64,000 nt of DNA from Mytilus californianus (Eukaryota; Mollusca; Bivalvia; Mytilida; Mytilidae). Positions 45,319 to 58,310 of this stretch are shown piece after piece. Made by a program: the position numbers and the translations under genes. The stretch covers positions 47,309,278 to 47,373,277 of the forward strand of contig NW_026262701.1 in NCBI RefSeq assembly GCF_021869535.1. The letters are read 5' to 3'. Numbering within the stretch: position 1 is the stretch's first letter; every line of letters starts with the position of its first letter. The notes below the pieces were generated by a model. That model ran no database searches, was not told the origin of the DNA, and saw only the letters and a list, made by a program, of their open reading frames with translations.

Positions 45319-46811
45319 TTATCCGTCGTGATATTGTACAGGTCTGAGACCGTTATTCTTTCTACAAATCATTTCTAACATTTGTATTTTTTTTCGCTCT
45401 TGTTCTTGTATGAAATTAGGTCACCGGGTTCATTCAGAACGCAGCCATTAGTCAATCATTTAGTCGATAGTTCTAGTCTGAAAAGTACTATATAAAGGTA
45501 AACTGTTTGTGAAGTAACTTCTTTTTAACTGTTACTTCATAATCCCTTTGTAACTGATAAAGGGCACATTTCTACAACATCCGAGTTCTTTTGTTTTAGT
45601 TATAAGCAGTATTAATATACTATTAAAATTCATGATCTGGTCCTAAATAGCATAGAACAACATTGTACGTTTGTCAAATTATTACCACGATAACATGAAC
45701 GGTTTTATGTTCCGTTAGTTCCCGGCACATGTTCAACTCCTGCTTATTGTTACAGCAAAACTGTGAGTCAGATTGAAGGCTATGATATACATTAAACATT
45801 TTGTTAATCGGACAACGGAAACTGTTTCATATAAATATATATGGCTTGCTCCCAGGTTAATCCAGTGATCAATTTCAGCGGTAGTTTTATACAAACGAAT
45901 TTATATCGAATGTCTCATACAATTTAGGCAGTATTCATTTATTCTGAAGTTTAAGGAAGAAAATTATAAAATTTTGTCTTCGTGCCATTGTGTAATGATG
46001 TGGTCTGATTTTATTTGTTGATCGTTATATAACCATGATTCCTTGTATATAACTGTTATATTTATTAAATTATTTATTTTCATACATGAATTGTTGTTTA
46101 CACATTTTAGAGTGACATCATCGATTTCACATAATTATAATTGAACATTTAGTTATTTAAGGATCAAAGTACAAAAAATGAATCTCCGGAGTATATTCAC
46201 CCACAAACGAATACACGATTTGATACGTTTAACCAGTGTAAATACCCTGTTTGTATGTACATGGGTCATTTAAAAAAAATGTCGAATCTTGAAATTGCAA
46301 AATTAAATAAAAGTTACAAATTTAAACCACCCTCTTCATAAGCAAATCAAAATGAACAATACTTATGGAGCAACATATTGAAATATGCAATCTTGATAAT
46401 GTCATACAATAATATATTGACACATTTGTTGATAGGTGGTGCAATATTTTGTCTCTCCTGTTACCATGTTCAAGAAATGTTTGGTTATTTAGGAAAAGTT
46501 TCGATAAAATATTAAGCTTGTTTGTCATTGCCAATACGGTTGTTTTCAAGAGTAAACACTTTTATATATTTTCATTCTGTGTCAATTTTCATTCTTTGTC
46601 AATTTTCCAAGATGTACTGAAAAATACCTCTAAATATTGGTTTTCAAAGGTTATAAAAATAACCACCAGCAACGTAAGTCTAAAATAGCAATTCATAATA
46701 TTCAGCATTTATTCTCTTTCTAATTAACCCAACATTAAGCAATTCCCTTGCATGTTGGTTTACTTTTGTCGTTTTGTTTTTGGTAACAGAAACGACATAT
46801 CACCATATTAT

Positions 46812-47030
46812 GTTCTATCCTGTTACCCTTTTTGTCTATCCTGTTATCGATATCAGTATTGCATTTTGTATATGCTAAATTGCAAAGATTAAGACGTTGT
46901 CACCTTCGAATGAGTTCCGTTATGTGTAAAATAATATGTAATTGTATACTTTTTAAAGACGTTTTAGTCAAATATTGTCTATCCTGTTACTGTAACCATA
47001 GTAACAGGATAGATATAACAGGATAGACAA
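46812..47030. repeat. CTATCCTGTTA inverted/direct motif cluster, copy 2
   Basis: TTGTCTATCCTGTTA at 46975-46989 is perfectly inverted at 47016-47030, with a further nested inverted pair (CTGTTAC...GTAACAG) between them. Direct copies lie at 46812 and about 46831. Confidence 0.8.
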
Positions 47031-47439
47031 ATTTCCCCATTTATGAATGGTGTTGTAAAATAACTAGTCCCGTTGATACAGTGATGACGTTTTTTCTGCT
47101 GTTAGTTTGTTTTCTAACACGTAATTGCACCTTTTACAAGTCTAATATTGTTGTAATTAATAAATTTATTGGTCACAGCATAGACGTGATAAAAGGGTGC
47201 CCACTAATATTTTTGTCACTAAATGTCTTGAATTTTCTTTTCTCTACGCTGTTATGCAAGAAACGTGCTGTGTCAAGTTTTTAAGATGCTATTGTACTTT
47301 TGAAATCATCACTGAATGGTAGACACTGATAGCCTCTGGCATTCACATAACTGAAGGAGTAGAACACATATAATGTCATAGCCTATAGAACTCTCTTCGA
47401 ATACTTTGTAAAATAATTAATGGATTCACTAGGAAATAT

Positions 47440-48345
47440 GAAAGGAAGTAAGTGTGTTATAAGAGTGAGTAAATGAGAAAGAAACATATTAAATGATGGG
47501 TTGAGCGCGACAGACGCGTTGAGTGAACGAGAGATATCAAATTGAGTGAGTGAACGAAGGAATGATGGCGACACTTTGATTGAACGAGTATGAGTGTGAC
47601 TGAGTAAGTGAGCATGGGAGAAACAGGTCAGCTTGTGAGAGAATAAGAGAGTTCCCGAACAAGTGAACGAGAAAGGTTGAGTGAATAAGAGTGTGTGTGT
47701 CAGTGAGTGAACGAGAGAGTATGTGAATAAGACAGTATGATCGAACGAAATACTGAGTGAAAGAGAATGCGAGCAAGCGAATAAGAGAGTGTCTATCAGT
47801 GAGTGAAAAAGAGAGTGTGATCGAAGATGAGAGAAAATGAACGAGCGAGTGAATAAGATAGAGTAGGTGTCAGTAGGTGAACGAGAGAGTGAGGGGATAA
47901 GAAAAAGTAAGTGAGCGAAAGAGAATGCGAACGAGCGAATAAGAGAGTTTCTATCAGTGAGTAAATAAGAGAGTGTGATCGAAGATGACAGGAAGTGAAC
48001 GAGAAAGTGAATAAGAGAGAGTAGGTGTCAGTAAGTGAACGAGAGTTAGGGAATAAGAAATAGTAAGTGAGAGTGAGTGAACGAGAAATTGAGAGCGAGC
48101 GAATAAGACAGTTTTGATTAACCAAAAATTGCGCGAACAAAAGGCAATGAGAGGAAGAGATGGTGAACGAGAGACAGATAGATATATTTGGAGAATGGTT
48201 CAATGTGAACGAGTGAAAAAAATGAGAGCGATTAAACTAACAAGGTTATTGGATGAAGCAGTGAGTAAGTAATTAAACGTAAGTGAGTGCACGAGAGGTA
48301 GAGAAATATGTTGAGAGAATAAACAAGAGACCGAGGGCGTTGCAC
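47440..48345 (+). repeat. GTGAGTGAACGAG-type array (second subtype), unit 4
   Basis: About 900 bases, longer than its unit 2 counterpart because a segment with GAATGCGA(G/A)C, AATAAGAGAGT and TATCAGTGAGT is repeated internally. Open frames on the - strand are composition artefacts. Confidence 0.85.
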
Positions 48346-48354
48346 TCTCTCTCT

Positions 48355-48486
48355 TCACGAGACATCGATATAACGTCCCCATTCAGACTGAATATACTTC
48401 GTTTACATCCCGATTAGTCAAGGTTTTACTGCCTGTCGTACTTGGAGACGAAGAGATGACCACTATCATATACCCTAGTTACTCCT
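48355..48486 (-). repeat. Dispersed repeat with TAACGTCCCCATTCAGAC, unit 4 copy
   Basis: Paralogue of 27625-27760, interrupted at its end (CTAGTTACTCCTTG) by the following retroelement fragment. Confidence 0.6.
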
Positions 48487-48487
48487 T

Positions 48488-48787
48488 GCTCTTTTGGTGT
48501 TGTGTTTGACGTTGTCATTAAAGCGGGAGGTTTTGCATGCCACAAAACCAGGTTCAACCCACCATTTTGTTCTTAAAATGTCCTGTACCAAGTCAGGAAA
48601 ATGGCCATTATTATAGTATAGTTCGTTTCTGTGTGTGTTACATTTTTAATGTTGTGTTTTTGTTGTGTCGTTGTTCTCCTCTTATATTTGATGCGTTTCC
48701 CTCAGTTTTAGTTTGTAACCCGGATTTGTTTTTATCTCTATCGATTTATGAGTTTCGAACAGCGGTATACTACTGTTGCCTTTATTT
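48488..48787 (+). mobile_element. Retroelement 3' end, ~300-bp insertion
   Basis: Unit 2 reads CTAGTTACCCCTTGGATAG and TTCCCGAACACGTAG without a break (27748-27780), while unit 4 has about 300 extra bases between the same sequences. The insert contains AAAACCAGGTTCAACCCACC and CTGTACCAAGTCAGGAAAAT, the core also found at 14330, 38960 and 54480, and ends CGGTATACTACTGTTGCC. Confidence 0.75.
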
Positions 48788-49630
48788 TTGGATATTTCCC
48801 GAACACGTAGTCTATTGTAACACCGCCACATATGTATGTTAGGACATTCGTCCATGATTGTATTTAGTTTAACTTTATAAGTATATTTGTAAAACTTGGT
48901 GACTTGTGCTTTGTATAAAAGAAGAAGATGTGGTATGAGGCAACTCTCTAACTGAGAGACCATATGTGTAGTCTATATAAAATTTGTTCAACGTTTGTCC
49001 AGACTATGTGAGATTTAGCGATGAACATATTGAATAGACACTTTATAATTGTGTTTAACTATTGTTATCATTCCTTTTGAGTGGCTGCCTACTGTAAATT
49101 CGTTTGTATAATGAAAGTCCACGTTGTTTAGTAAAGACAGATACTTTTGGTGTCCTTTTTATGTTTGCTCTTTACATATTTTGGATTTTCATGATTTGGT
49201 TTCAGTATAGCTGACAAGAAAAAATTGTTGAAATGATTTTATGGTGTATCAATTTCATTACATTGTCGTGTAAATTTGTTTGTACTATAAAATGTAAATA
49301 AGATTACATGAACATTTTGATCAGTATCTGATGGTGTATATTATTTTAGAGTTAATATATTCTATTAAAAGGTATTGTAGAAAGTCAATGCGTACACTTT
49401 CATTTTATTTAATGTGAAAAGGGCATATAAATCCGCTGGCATAGATGATCATCTAACTGGGTGATTTGCTGAGCAATTAAATTCAGTAAATACGTTGTGA
49501 ATCATGTATTCATCGTCCAAACTTCATTCATAAGGTTTGTCAGCTGCAAGTCAATTCTGTACATATGTGTGCATTACAGCCATCATGAGAACAATTCAGT
49601 CCTCTGTAGCAAACGCTATATACATATATC

Positions 49631-49902
49631 TTGATGTACATTTGGTGAGATGAATATAAAATGTTTATCCATAAAGCTGTATATAGAATGCAAATCTGTT
49701 GAAATGCATATAAACCGCACATCCGTGCAAATGTACATAAACTGTATATCTCTTAAGATGTATATACACAGTTAGTATAAATCTTAACAAATGTACAGTT
49801 ACTAATTAAGGATTTTATTATAAACCTCTTAACAGACACATAGTCAATTGTCAGTTGATTTGCATCTCAACAGATGTACAGTTTCCATATTTGCAAATGT
49901 AA
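49631..49902. repeat. Foldback block B, copy 4 (right end missing)
   Basis: The left end TTGATGTACATTTGGTGAGA is intact. The right inverted end is deleted, and GCAAATGTA runs directly into block C (AAGTAGCTGTGTATTATATG). Confidence 0.6.
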
Positions 49903-50254
49903 AGTAGCTGTGTATTATATGGTTGATGATGAAGATCGAAAGGTGTCTGAGGCGGTGTTCTGAGATGGGGGAAATGAATATCAGTATTATCCCACATTTT
50001 GTGACTGAAACAAGAAGAGCTACATAGTCTTTGTTAACGTTTTTTTAATTGTTTTGTGTTGTGTTTGTTGCTGTTTTCTTAAGAACGAGTTACTGCTTCT
50101 TTTTGCAGTGTTGATTTTAAAAATATATATCCGAAAATATAAGCGAGGTCCAAACATAAGTCTTATTCCTTTGATATTGCCTCCTATGGTTACTTTTATA
50201 TTCTAACGCTGCACTGATTTCACGTGAATTGGTTTAAACTATCTTAACAGCTAT

Positions 50255-50682
50255 TGAGCGAATGAAACAGTATGTCTGAGTAAAATGCAGGTATTGGGCG
50301 AATATACACAATGAGTGAGTGGACAAGAGAGTGCGCGAGCGAGGAAGAGAGTGTGTATTAGCAAATGAACCAGATGGAGTGTATTGGTAAGTGAATGAGA
50401 GAGTGAGCAAATATAAGTGTTTGTGCGTGAGTAAGTGAACGAGAGAGGATGGAGCAAATCAGAGTGAATTGGAAATAAGAGCGTGTAAACGAATACGAGA
50501 GTGTGAGCGAACTAGATAGTTGCAATGAACAAAGGAGATAGGGTGAACAAAAGACAGCGAGTGTTAGAGAACGTGAACGAGAGACAAAGAGATATACTGC
50601 GTGAGTGATTGAGATAATAATTCAATGTGAATGAGTAAAATAAAGCGAGAGATTGAGTTAACAAAAGAGGGTTAGTGGAAGG

Positions 50683-50730
<48 letters not shown>

Positions 50731-50815
50731 TTAATTGAACGTGAGTGACTGAATGAGAGACAGATATATATATTGAGTGTGTGAACGATAGAGAGAGTGA
50801 GCGTAAAAAGAGATT
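50255..50815 (+). repeat. Simple array with (GA)n, unit 4
   Basis: Same words as in units 1-3; (GA)n at 50691-50728. Confidence 0.8.
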
Positions 50816-52965
50816 AGAAACTTAATATATGTAAACATATGTATGTATTTGCTTGCCTGATTTTGGCTATACGTTCTATCCTTTATGGTTATTATTTTGT
50901 CTTCATTTTTCTAATAAGGTATGGATTTTAAAATATTTTGGCCTCGAGCATCACTTTATTATAGAAATGTGCATCTGTTGCAGTGAAATTTGTACCGTTA
51001 ATGTTAAAACTAATTTAAGAACTTTGTCAGTGATTGTCTTTAGTTTTTCTTTATAAGTATATGTTTTGACAATATGGTATGATTGCTAATGAGTCAACTT
51101 TCCACCTTATATTGTTTTTGGTAGTGTATATTATTTCAACGTTTATATATATTATATTTTGAGATTTATTTTTAAAGTCAATGCGTACAATTTCCTTTTA
51201 TTTAACGTGAAACAGGTATATAAATCCTCAAGCATAAAAGATTATCTAACTGCATGATTTGTTGTGCAATTAAATTCAGTATAAACGTTATGAATCCTTT
51301 ATTCATTGTCAAAATTTCATTCATAAGGTTTTTCAGCTGCAAGTGAATTCTGTACATATATGTGCATGTAGATTATAGCCGCCATGGGGAAAACAGTCCC
51401 CTGTAGCAAGCGCTATATTTATCGATGTAAGTTAAATTTCATTATAACAGAGTACATTCACATTAAAACAATTAAATTTATAGTAAAATTAATTGACAAT
51501 TTAATTTGCATATATTATCAAAGGAAAAAAAAACACTGTCCAAATAGGTAGATTAACTCATCATAGATACTAGGATTACTATTAAGTTGGAAATGTATAG
51601 TTCCTTGGGCAATCGATTGATTGTTCCGATGAGTAACAATTATGCACTGCTTATTTTGAAAATAACGTACAGAAAAATGTATGTAGTACAACTGATACAA
51701 GACTAAACACTATATAAAAGTAACAAAATATCATCTTAGTCCTTTTTTCAGCTCCTTGTGTCTGCTTATTCTACTATCTAGACGATGTCATAATTTTATA
51801 TTTTCTATCTAATAATAAAACGAAGAAGATAGAAGAGTCTTTAACATATCTAAAGCGTGGTGCTCTTTAAATACATACTAAATCAAACTTGACATGTTCA
51901 AAGGTATCTATACAAGCCGAACAGCCAAAGTGTGCATGATCATGCGTTTTTCCGTGCACAACAATGGAACCAGTGGTTATTGCGCGTTCGTTTGTTAGAG
52001 TGATGCATGTATAAGTACGTCGTAACTTCTGATCGAACTTGAAGTGTTTAATCCAAGTACGACTTAAGAAAATTGTTTTCAACAATTAATATCAGGAACC
52101 TTAGCCTACAACTTTACTTTTTTCATCGGAAAATATGTTGAATAATCTCTTGTTTTTATTTTGGGCTTTCGTTTTAAAGGATACAGTATATTTGTCAATT
52201 TGTTCTCCGTCACTCTCATTTTGACAGCCTTCGAACGACTGTTTCACTTTAAATCGTTAGTTTTCACTGTAGTAATAATCGACGAAATTTGTTTACATAA
52301 TTATCTGCATGTAATTGATATACGTTTTTGATGAGAATTCTCAATAACCAATTGATGTTCACCTAACTGAATGATCTGTTTAGCGTTTCTTGTTCATGGA
52401 GTTGAAAAATTTTATTCACAGAATTTATGGTACAGTGACGTTACATGACCTTGGAAAATTACAATATAATTCATTTAAATTGAATTTACAGGAAAAAGTT
52501 TAACTACATATCTAGAGAATTGTTTTAAACGAAAATAGTATTTTGTATGTGAGAAGTTAGTAATGTTTTGATGTAAGCAATTTTACAACTAAAGCCATTT
52601 TTATGTCTTCAGTGAGAAGACAACTCTGTAATAACTCTTATAAAAAGTTTGTTAAACCTAAAAATAAAAGTACAAAAAAATCCTTCTTCCCGGATAGTGA
52701 GCAATGGAAATCAAGGGGCGGATGAAGCAGGTGGCGTTTATGGAAAAATCATACATATGTATGGCATGTCATGTTTACTGACGGTTAAGGGACATACCAA
52801 TTGTGACCAACAGTTTTTATAAATAAATGCATTTGGATTGAGCTGAAGGAATATAGGTCATCTGATACTGGATTAAGGGGTTCAAATCTAAAAACGATTT
52901 GTGTGAGCTGGTCAACGTTAATATTTGATAAGATCCAATTAGTTATATTTTGTTTATAATTTTAG

Positions 52966-53024
52966 ATCACGATTTCTTAAACTCTGGTAACACAATAGAA
53001 GCAACAATTGAAAGAATTCACAGC
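52966..53024 (+). pseudogene. Last-exon copy 5 (truncated)
   Basis: Acceptor ATAATTTTAG and the first ~20 codons of exon 7 (to GAATTCACAGC) are present. A deletion then joins directly to the sequence that normally follows the stop (TGATTGTTGACCATTACTTG). Confidence 0.8.
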
Positions 53025-54199
53025 GATTGTTGTGATTGTTGACCATTACTTGTTTTTTTCGTCGTGATATGGTACAGGTCGTGATATGGTACAGCTCAGA
53101 CACCGATAGTCTTTCTACAAATTTTACCAAATTGAATCTAAATTTTCGCGCTCTTGTTCTTGTTTGAAAAGGTCAGTGGGTTTATAAAGAACGCAGTCAT
53201 AGGTAAATCATTTCGTCGATAGTTCTAGTCTGGAAAAGTACAATATATAACTGAATTGTTTGTGATTTAACTTTCTTCTATTACTCCATAATCCATATTG
53301 AACTGATAAAGTGCACATTTCTAAAATATCCGAGTTCTTTTGTTTTAGTTTATAAACAGTATAAATATTCTATTGAAAAGTCATGATCTGGTTGAAAATT
53401 TCAAAGAACAACATTGTAAGTTTGACAACTTATTACCACGATAAATTGAACGGGTTTATGTTCCGTCAGTTATTGGCAGATGTTTAACTTCTTTCTGTTG
53501 AGTTATATTGAAGGCTTTGTAAAAAAATTAAACATTTAGTTAACTGGACAATAGAAACTTTTTCATGTATTTATTCGGCTTACTTCCATGGTAATCTAGT
53601 GATTAATTTTGAGTGGTAGTTTTATACAATAATTGAATTTATACAGAATGTCTTATATATTGAACGCAGTATTAATTTATTCTGCAGTTTAAAGAAAACA
53701 AATTATAAAATGTCGTTTTCGAGCCATTGTGTAATTATGTCGGATTTTATTTGTTGATCGTTATATAGCCATGATTCCTTGTGTATAATTGTTATATTTA
53801 TTAAATTATTTCTTTTTGTCCATGCTTACACATCTTAGAGTGACAGCAATGATTTCACACAACTACAATTTAACCGTAATTATTTTAGAATCAACAAACA
53901 AAAATGAATCTCCGGAGTTAATTGGCGTGTAGACTGAACCAATTCACCCACACACGAATACAAGTATCAATAAACTCTAGTGAAATGCGTTTGATTCTTA
54001 TAATGTCTTTATTGATACTTTTAACCAGTGTAAATTCTGTTGTGTATGTATATCGTGAATCTAAGTGGGTTATATATTGGTAACGAAAGAAGTCTGATGA
54101 ACACGATGTATTAAATATAACCTGCCACTGAAACTACAACCGGAGTAAAAGATTCCTAATTGTGTCAATCATTTAAGAATTATCTAATAAGTGTCGTCA

Positions 54200-54930
54200 T
54201 TTAAGTGACCAGCTCCTGTTTCCTTATACATGTATGACATTTAAAGTACACGTCACATGGCGTTGATCCATTCATGTGACGAGCAGTTTGTGGTGTCATG
54301 TGCTGTCGTTAATGGGATATGTCCGTTGTTATTCTGAGTTTTACATGTTGTAATGTACTATTATATTATTTATTTATGCATTTCTCTTGCTCAGTGTTCT
54401 TGCGTTTGTTAGTACTGTATTCCTGTCACGTAGTGTTGTCATTTTAGCGATATTTTATAACATTGCCATATAAGCGGGAGGTTTGGCTAGCCATAAAACC
54501 AGGTTTAACCCACCATTTTTTCTTAAAATGTCCTGTACCAAGTCAGGAACATGGCAGTTGTTATCAAATAGTCCGTTTCTATGTAGTTTGGCGTTTGTAT
54601 TTTTTGCAGTTCAGTGTTTCTGTTGTTTCGTTGTTTCCCTCTTATAGTTGATGTGTTTCCCTCGGTTTTAGTTTGTAACCCGGATTTGTTTTCTCTTAAT
54701 CGATTAATGACTTTTGAACAGCGGTATACTACTGTTGCATTTATTTGATCCCTTTCGGTCCTACGAACTTTTCAACGTTTGTCTAATAAGCAACAGTATT
54801 TAATTTGACACTTGGTATTTTTCAAAACGCTTACATGACCCTACCAAACAGAATAGCAAACGCTTTATTAATTGTTGTTTGCTTGAGTTACACCCAATGG
54901 TCAATATTTCAGGAGAAGAAATAAACAATA
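54200..54930 (+). mobile_element. Retroelement 3' end and unknown flank inserted in unit 5
   Basis: Absent from units 1 and 3 at the equivalent place. Contains AAGCGGGAGGTTTGGCTAGC, CCATAAAACCAGGTTTAACC and TCCTGTACCAAGTCAGGAAC, then TTTTAGTTTGTAACCCGG and CAGCGGTATACTACTGTTGC. The last ~170 bases, to 54930, I do not recognise. Confidence 0.6.
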
Positions 54931-55504
54931 AAACAATAGGCAGGTTCTGCAAAGTACACAGCTACTTTAGTACAACAACCGTAAAAGTAAGATGCATATT
55001 AATTGTATATCTGTAAAGCTGCAGACGCGGATGTATGGTTAGGCCCAGAGAGCCCTTATGGAGCTTCATATATGATAAATTCATAGACTGTTTACAAGTG
55101 TCACTTCAAACATTAAACCAAGAAGGGATATACATAGTCTTGGTTTATATTTGATTTTATTATTGTTTTGTTTGTTGTATTTGTTACTGCTTTCTTTTGA
55201 ACGAGTTACTGGTACTATGTGCAGATTGCAGTGTTGTTCAACGCTTGTAGTGATGTTATAAATATATATTCGCAAGATAAACATATAAAAAAAAGAACAA
55301 AATAATAAAAAGATATAAAGCTAACTGAACAAGAGATGTAATATGACGTTATAGAAGCAGAGTACAAATGGAAACAAAATAAAATGGGGTCTTTATTCCA
55401 AATATAAAATGTTAAAATACCACAAAATATCTATTTCATTTTGTAATAAGACAAAGCCATTAAAATTCTCTTTGCAAACTTGCAAAGTAAATAGAGGATG
55501 CACT

Positions 55505-55785
55505 GAGAAATATGAGAGGCAGTAAGTTAGTGGATGAGAGAGAAAGATATTGAATGAGTAGGCGAGTGCGACAGACGAAACGAGTGAACGAGAGAGATCA
55601 AATTGGGTGAGTGATTAGGCAATGATAGTGACACTGACTGAATGAATGTGAGTGAGTAAGTGAACATGAGAGAAACAGAGTGTGAACTAGTGAAAGAATA
55701 AGACAGTGAGCGAGTAAACAAGAAAGGGCTAGCTAATAAAAGAATATGTGTCAGTGAGTGAATGAGACAGTGAGTGAATGACATG
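55505..55785 (+). repeat. GTGAGTGAACGAG-type array (second subtype), unit 5
   Basis: Shorter version of the arrays at 26870 and 47440; the - strand frame at 55527-55808 is an artefact. Confidence 0.8.
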
Positions 55786-56658
55786 ATTTTATGGTGTATC
55801 AATTTCATTACATTGTCTTGTAAATTTTTTCGTACTATAAAATGTTAATAAGCTTACTTGAACATTTTGATCAGTATCTTATTGTGTATATTATTTTACA
55901 GTTAATATATTCTATTTAAGGGTATTTTGGAAAGTCAATGCGTGCAATATCATTTTATTTAATGTGAAACAGGTACATAAATCCGCTGGCATACATGATC
56001 ATCTAACTGCATGATTTGCTGTGTAATTAAATTTAGTACACACGTTCTGAATTCTGTATCCATTATCAAAACTTCATTCATAAAGTTTGTCATCAATTTT
56101 GTAAATATGTGTACATTACTGCCACAATGGGAAACATTCAGTCCCCTGTAGCAAACGCTATATACATCGCTGGGAGTTAAATTTTGTTATAAAATAATAC
56201 ATTCGCATGATACAATAACATTCATATAATGAAACTGATGGAAACTTTAATCTGCGTATATTATACTAGTAATCTTAAAAAAAACAGTATCCGAATAAGT
56301 AGATTAGGTTGGGAAGATTCAGTTCCGTGGACAATCGATAAATGTACAGAAAAATGTATATAGCAGAATTTATACAGGAAGAACATTACACAATGTCCCA
56401 AAACATCAGCTTATTCCTTTATTCAGCTTCTAGCTAGAGGATGTGACAATGCTATTATCTTCTAAGAATAAGATGATAAAGATACAGGAGTCTTTAACTT
56501 ACTTAAAGCGTGATATTATTTAAGATACGTTCTGAATCAAACTTTACATATACAATGTATTTTTACATGCCGAAAATCCTAACCATGCTCAATCCTACGT
56601 TTCTCTGTGCAAGACATTAAACACCGTGGTTATTTGGAGTCCGTTTGGTAGCTATGAT

Positions 56659-56955
56659 ATTACTGTGACTTGACTGTTAGTGTTGCTCTCCACCTATTGC
56701 AATTTACTCAACATTCTGACCAAATTGCAATTTGTTTTCAAAACCAAACTGTTCACCTGGTCAGGAATTTTAACAAACTCCTGTACAAAACAACAGTCAG
56801 GTTGTGAAAGTGCAGGGTGATAAAATAAAGCATACTAGCAATCCTATTCAGACTTTAATTCCACTTCAATGTTATTATGAAAAAATCAGTCTTACAATTT
56901 CTTTCATGACTTGACTGTTGTTTTCTACATCAACTTACAGTCAAGTCACAGTAAT
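56659..56955. mobile_element. MITE, 297 bp, with 19-bp perfect terminal inverted repeats
   Basis: ATTACTGTGACTTGACTGT at the left end is exactly inverted at the right end (ACAGTCAAGTCACAGTAAT). Units 2 and 3 have a continuous GTGATGAATGTATAAATACG at this point in block H (about 32340 in unit 2), so it is an insertion. The target duplication is very short (2-3 bp, AT or AAT), compatible with a TA-type or similar superfamily. No coding capacity. Confidence 0.85.
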
Positions 56956-58310
56956 GTAAAATACGTTGTAATTTCTGATCAAACTTGATCGAAGGAATAC
57001 ATTAGAACATTGTTTTCAACAACTTAGGAACCATAGCCTACAACTTTACTTTTTCCAACAGAAAACTCATTGAATAATCCCTCGTTTTTATTTTGGGCTT
57101 TCGTTTCATAGGGTTAAGAATATTTTTCAATTCCAACTCCGTCACACTCACTTTGACAGCCTTCGAACCGGCAGCTTGACTTTAAATCATTTAGTTTTCA
57201 CTGTAGAAATAATCATTGAAATTTGTTTACACAATTATCTACATGTAAATTCATATACGACTCTGAAGAAAACCCTAATAAAAAAATAATGATCACCTGT
57301 ATGATTTGTGTAACGTTTCTTGTTCATTGAGTTGACAAATTTCATTCACAGGATTTATGGTACAATGATGCCAAATGACCTTGAAAAATCAAAATATAAA
57401 ACATTTAATTTTCACGGAAAAAATTTAATTTCACAACACTAAATGTGACTAAGATACAACTTTGTATATGAGAAATCAGTCATGTTTTGATGTAAGGAAC
57501 TTTTCAAACCTTCATTTACGAATTAATCACATTTCATATTTTTTTGGTAAATGATTGATTATATTCTTTGTTAAAACGTCCAGTTGCAAATAACTCACGC
57601 ATAACTGGGACTAGTCAAACTATCAATATCATTTCCAGTTCTATAAAGTGTGTCGATCGAATTGAAATACGGGAAAGCTAGACTAACACTGAAAAAAAGG
57701 ATATGTCTGATAGGGGCAGTTTTTATACCTAAAGCTGGACCACTAAAACCTTGTAACATGATTTAGGTATTCCTTAAAAGGCCGTTGAAATTGGCTTTCC
57801 CCTTTACACGAGGAGCAAGGTATTTATCGTCCTCTGTTCTACTGTATATTTCATGGTAATTTTACAACACAGATTGCCATATGTCTATATCCACGTCAGC
57901 CTTTCGGATGTCTTGTACATGATCAAATCTATATGTTATCATACGTTTTTTAAATTAATTTTCAAGCCAATTTAGTGGTTTTATAATATGAACTTCTAGT
58001 TAAAGAGAGCATTATGGTAATTACACGCCACATAATCTCAAATGATATGTACAAACAAAAACAATGGAAAATATTGAAGAAATAAAAAATTGTAGAAGAA
58101 AAAAACGCTTCTTAATACCACACAAGTCATTTTAAAGTCTTCAGTGATAAGAAAACCCTGTCTAACTTGAATTAACCTTAAAAAAATCCATCTTCCATGA
58201 TAGAGAGAGAAAGAAAAGAACCAGCGGATAAAGCAGGGGGCGTTTCTCTTACAGTCATACATACACATGGCATGTAATATAAATTTGTTTAGGGAGGTAG
58301 CGTTTGTTAA

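Larger units (their letters stand above)
44925..52785 (+). repeat. Segmental unit 4 (open last-exon copy)
   Basis: Order: intact-looking last-exon copy, 3' flank to about 46262, the extra block shared with unit 2 (to about 49620, itself with a ~300-bp retroelement insertion), truncated foldback B, block C, simple array, block F, block H. Confidence 0.75.
52785..58310 (+). repeat. Segmental unit 5 (last; truncated interior)
   Basis: Order: truncated last-exon copy, 3' flank to about 54200, retroelement 3' end, rearranged remnants of foldback B and block C (54950-55300; here GCAAAGTACACAGCTACTTT runs inverted to the usual AAAGTAGCTGTG), second-subtype simple array, block H with a MITE. Homology ends near 58310 without a further exon copy. 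Confidence 0.65.
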
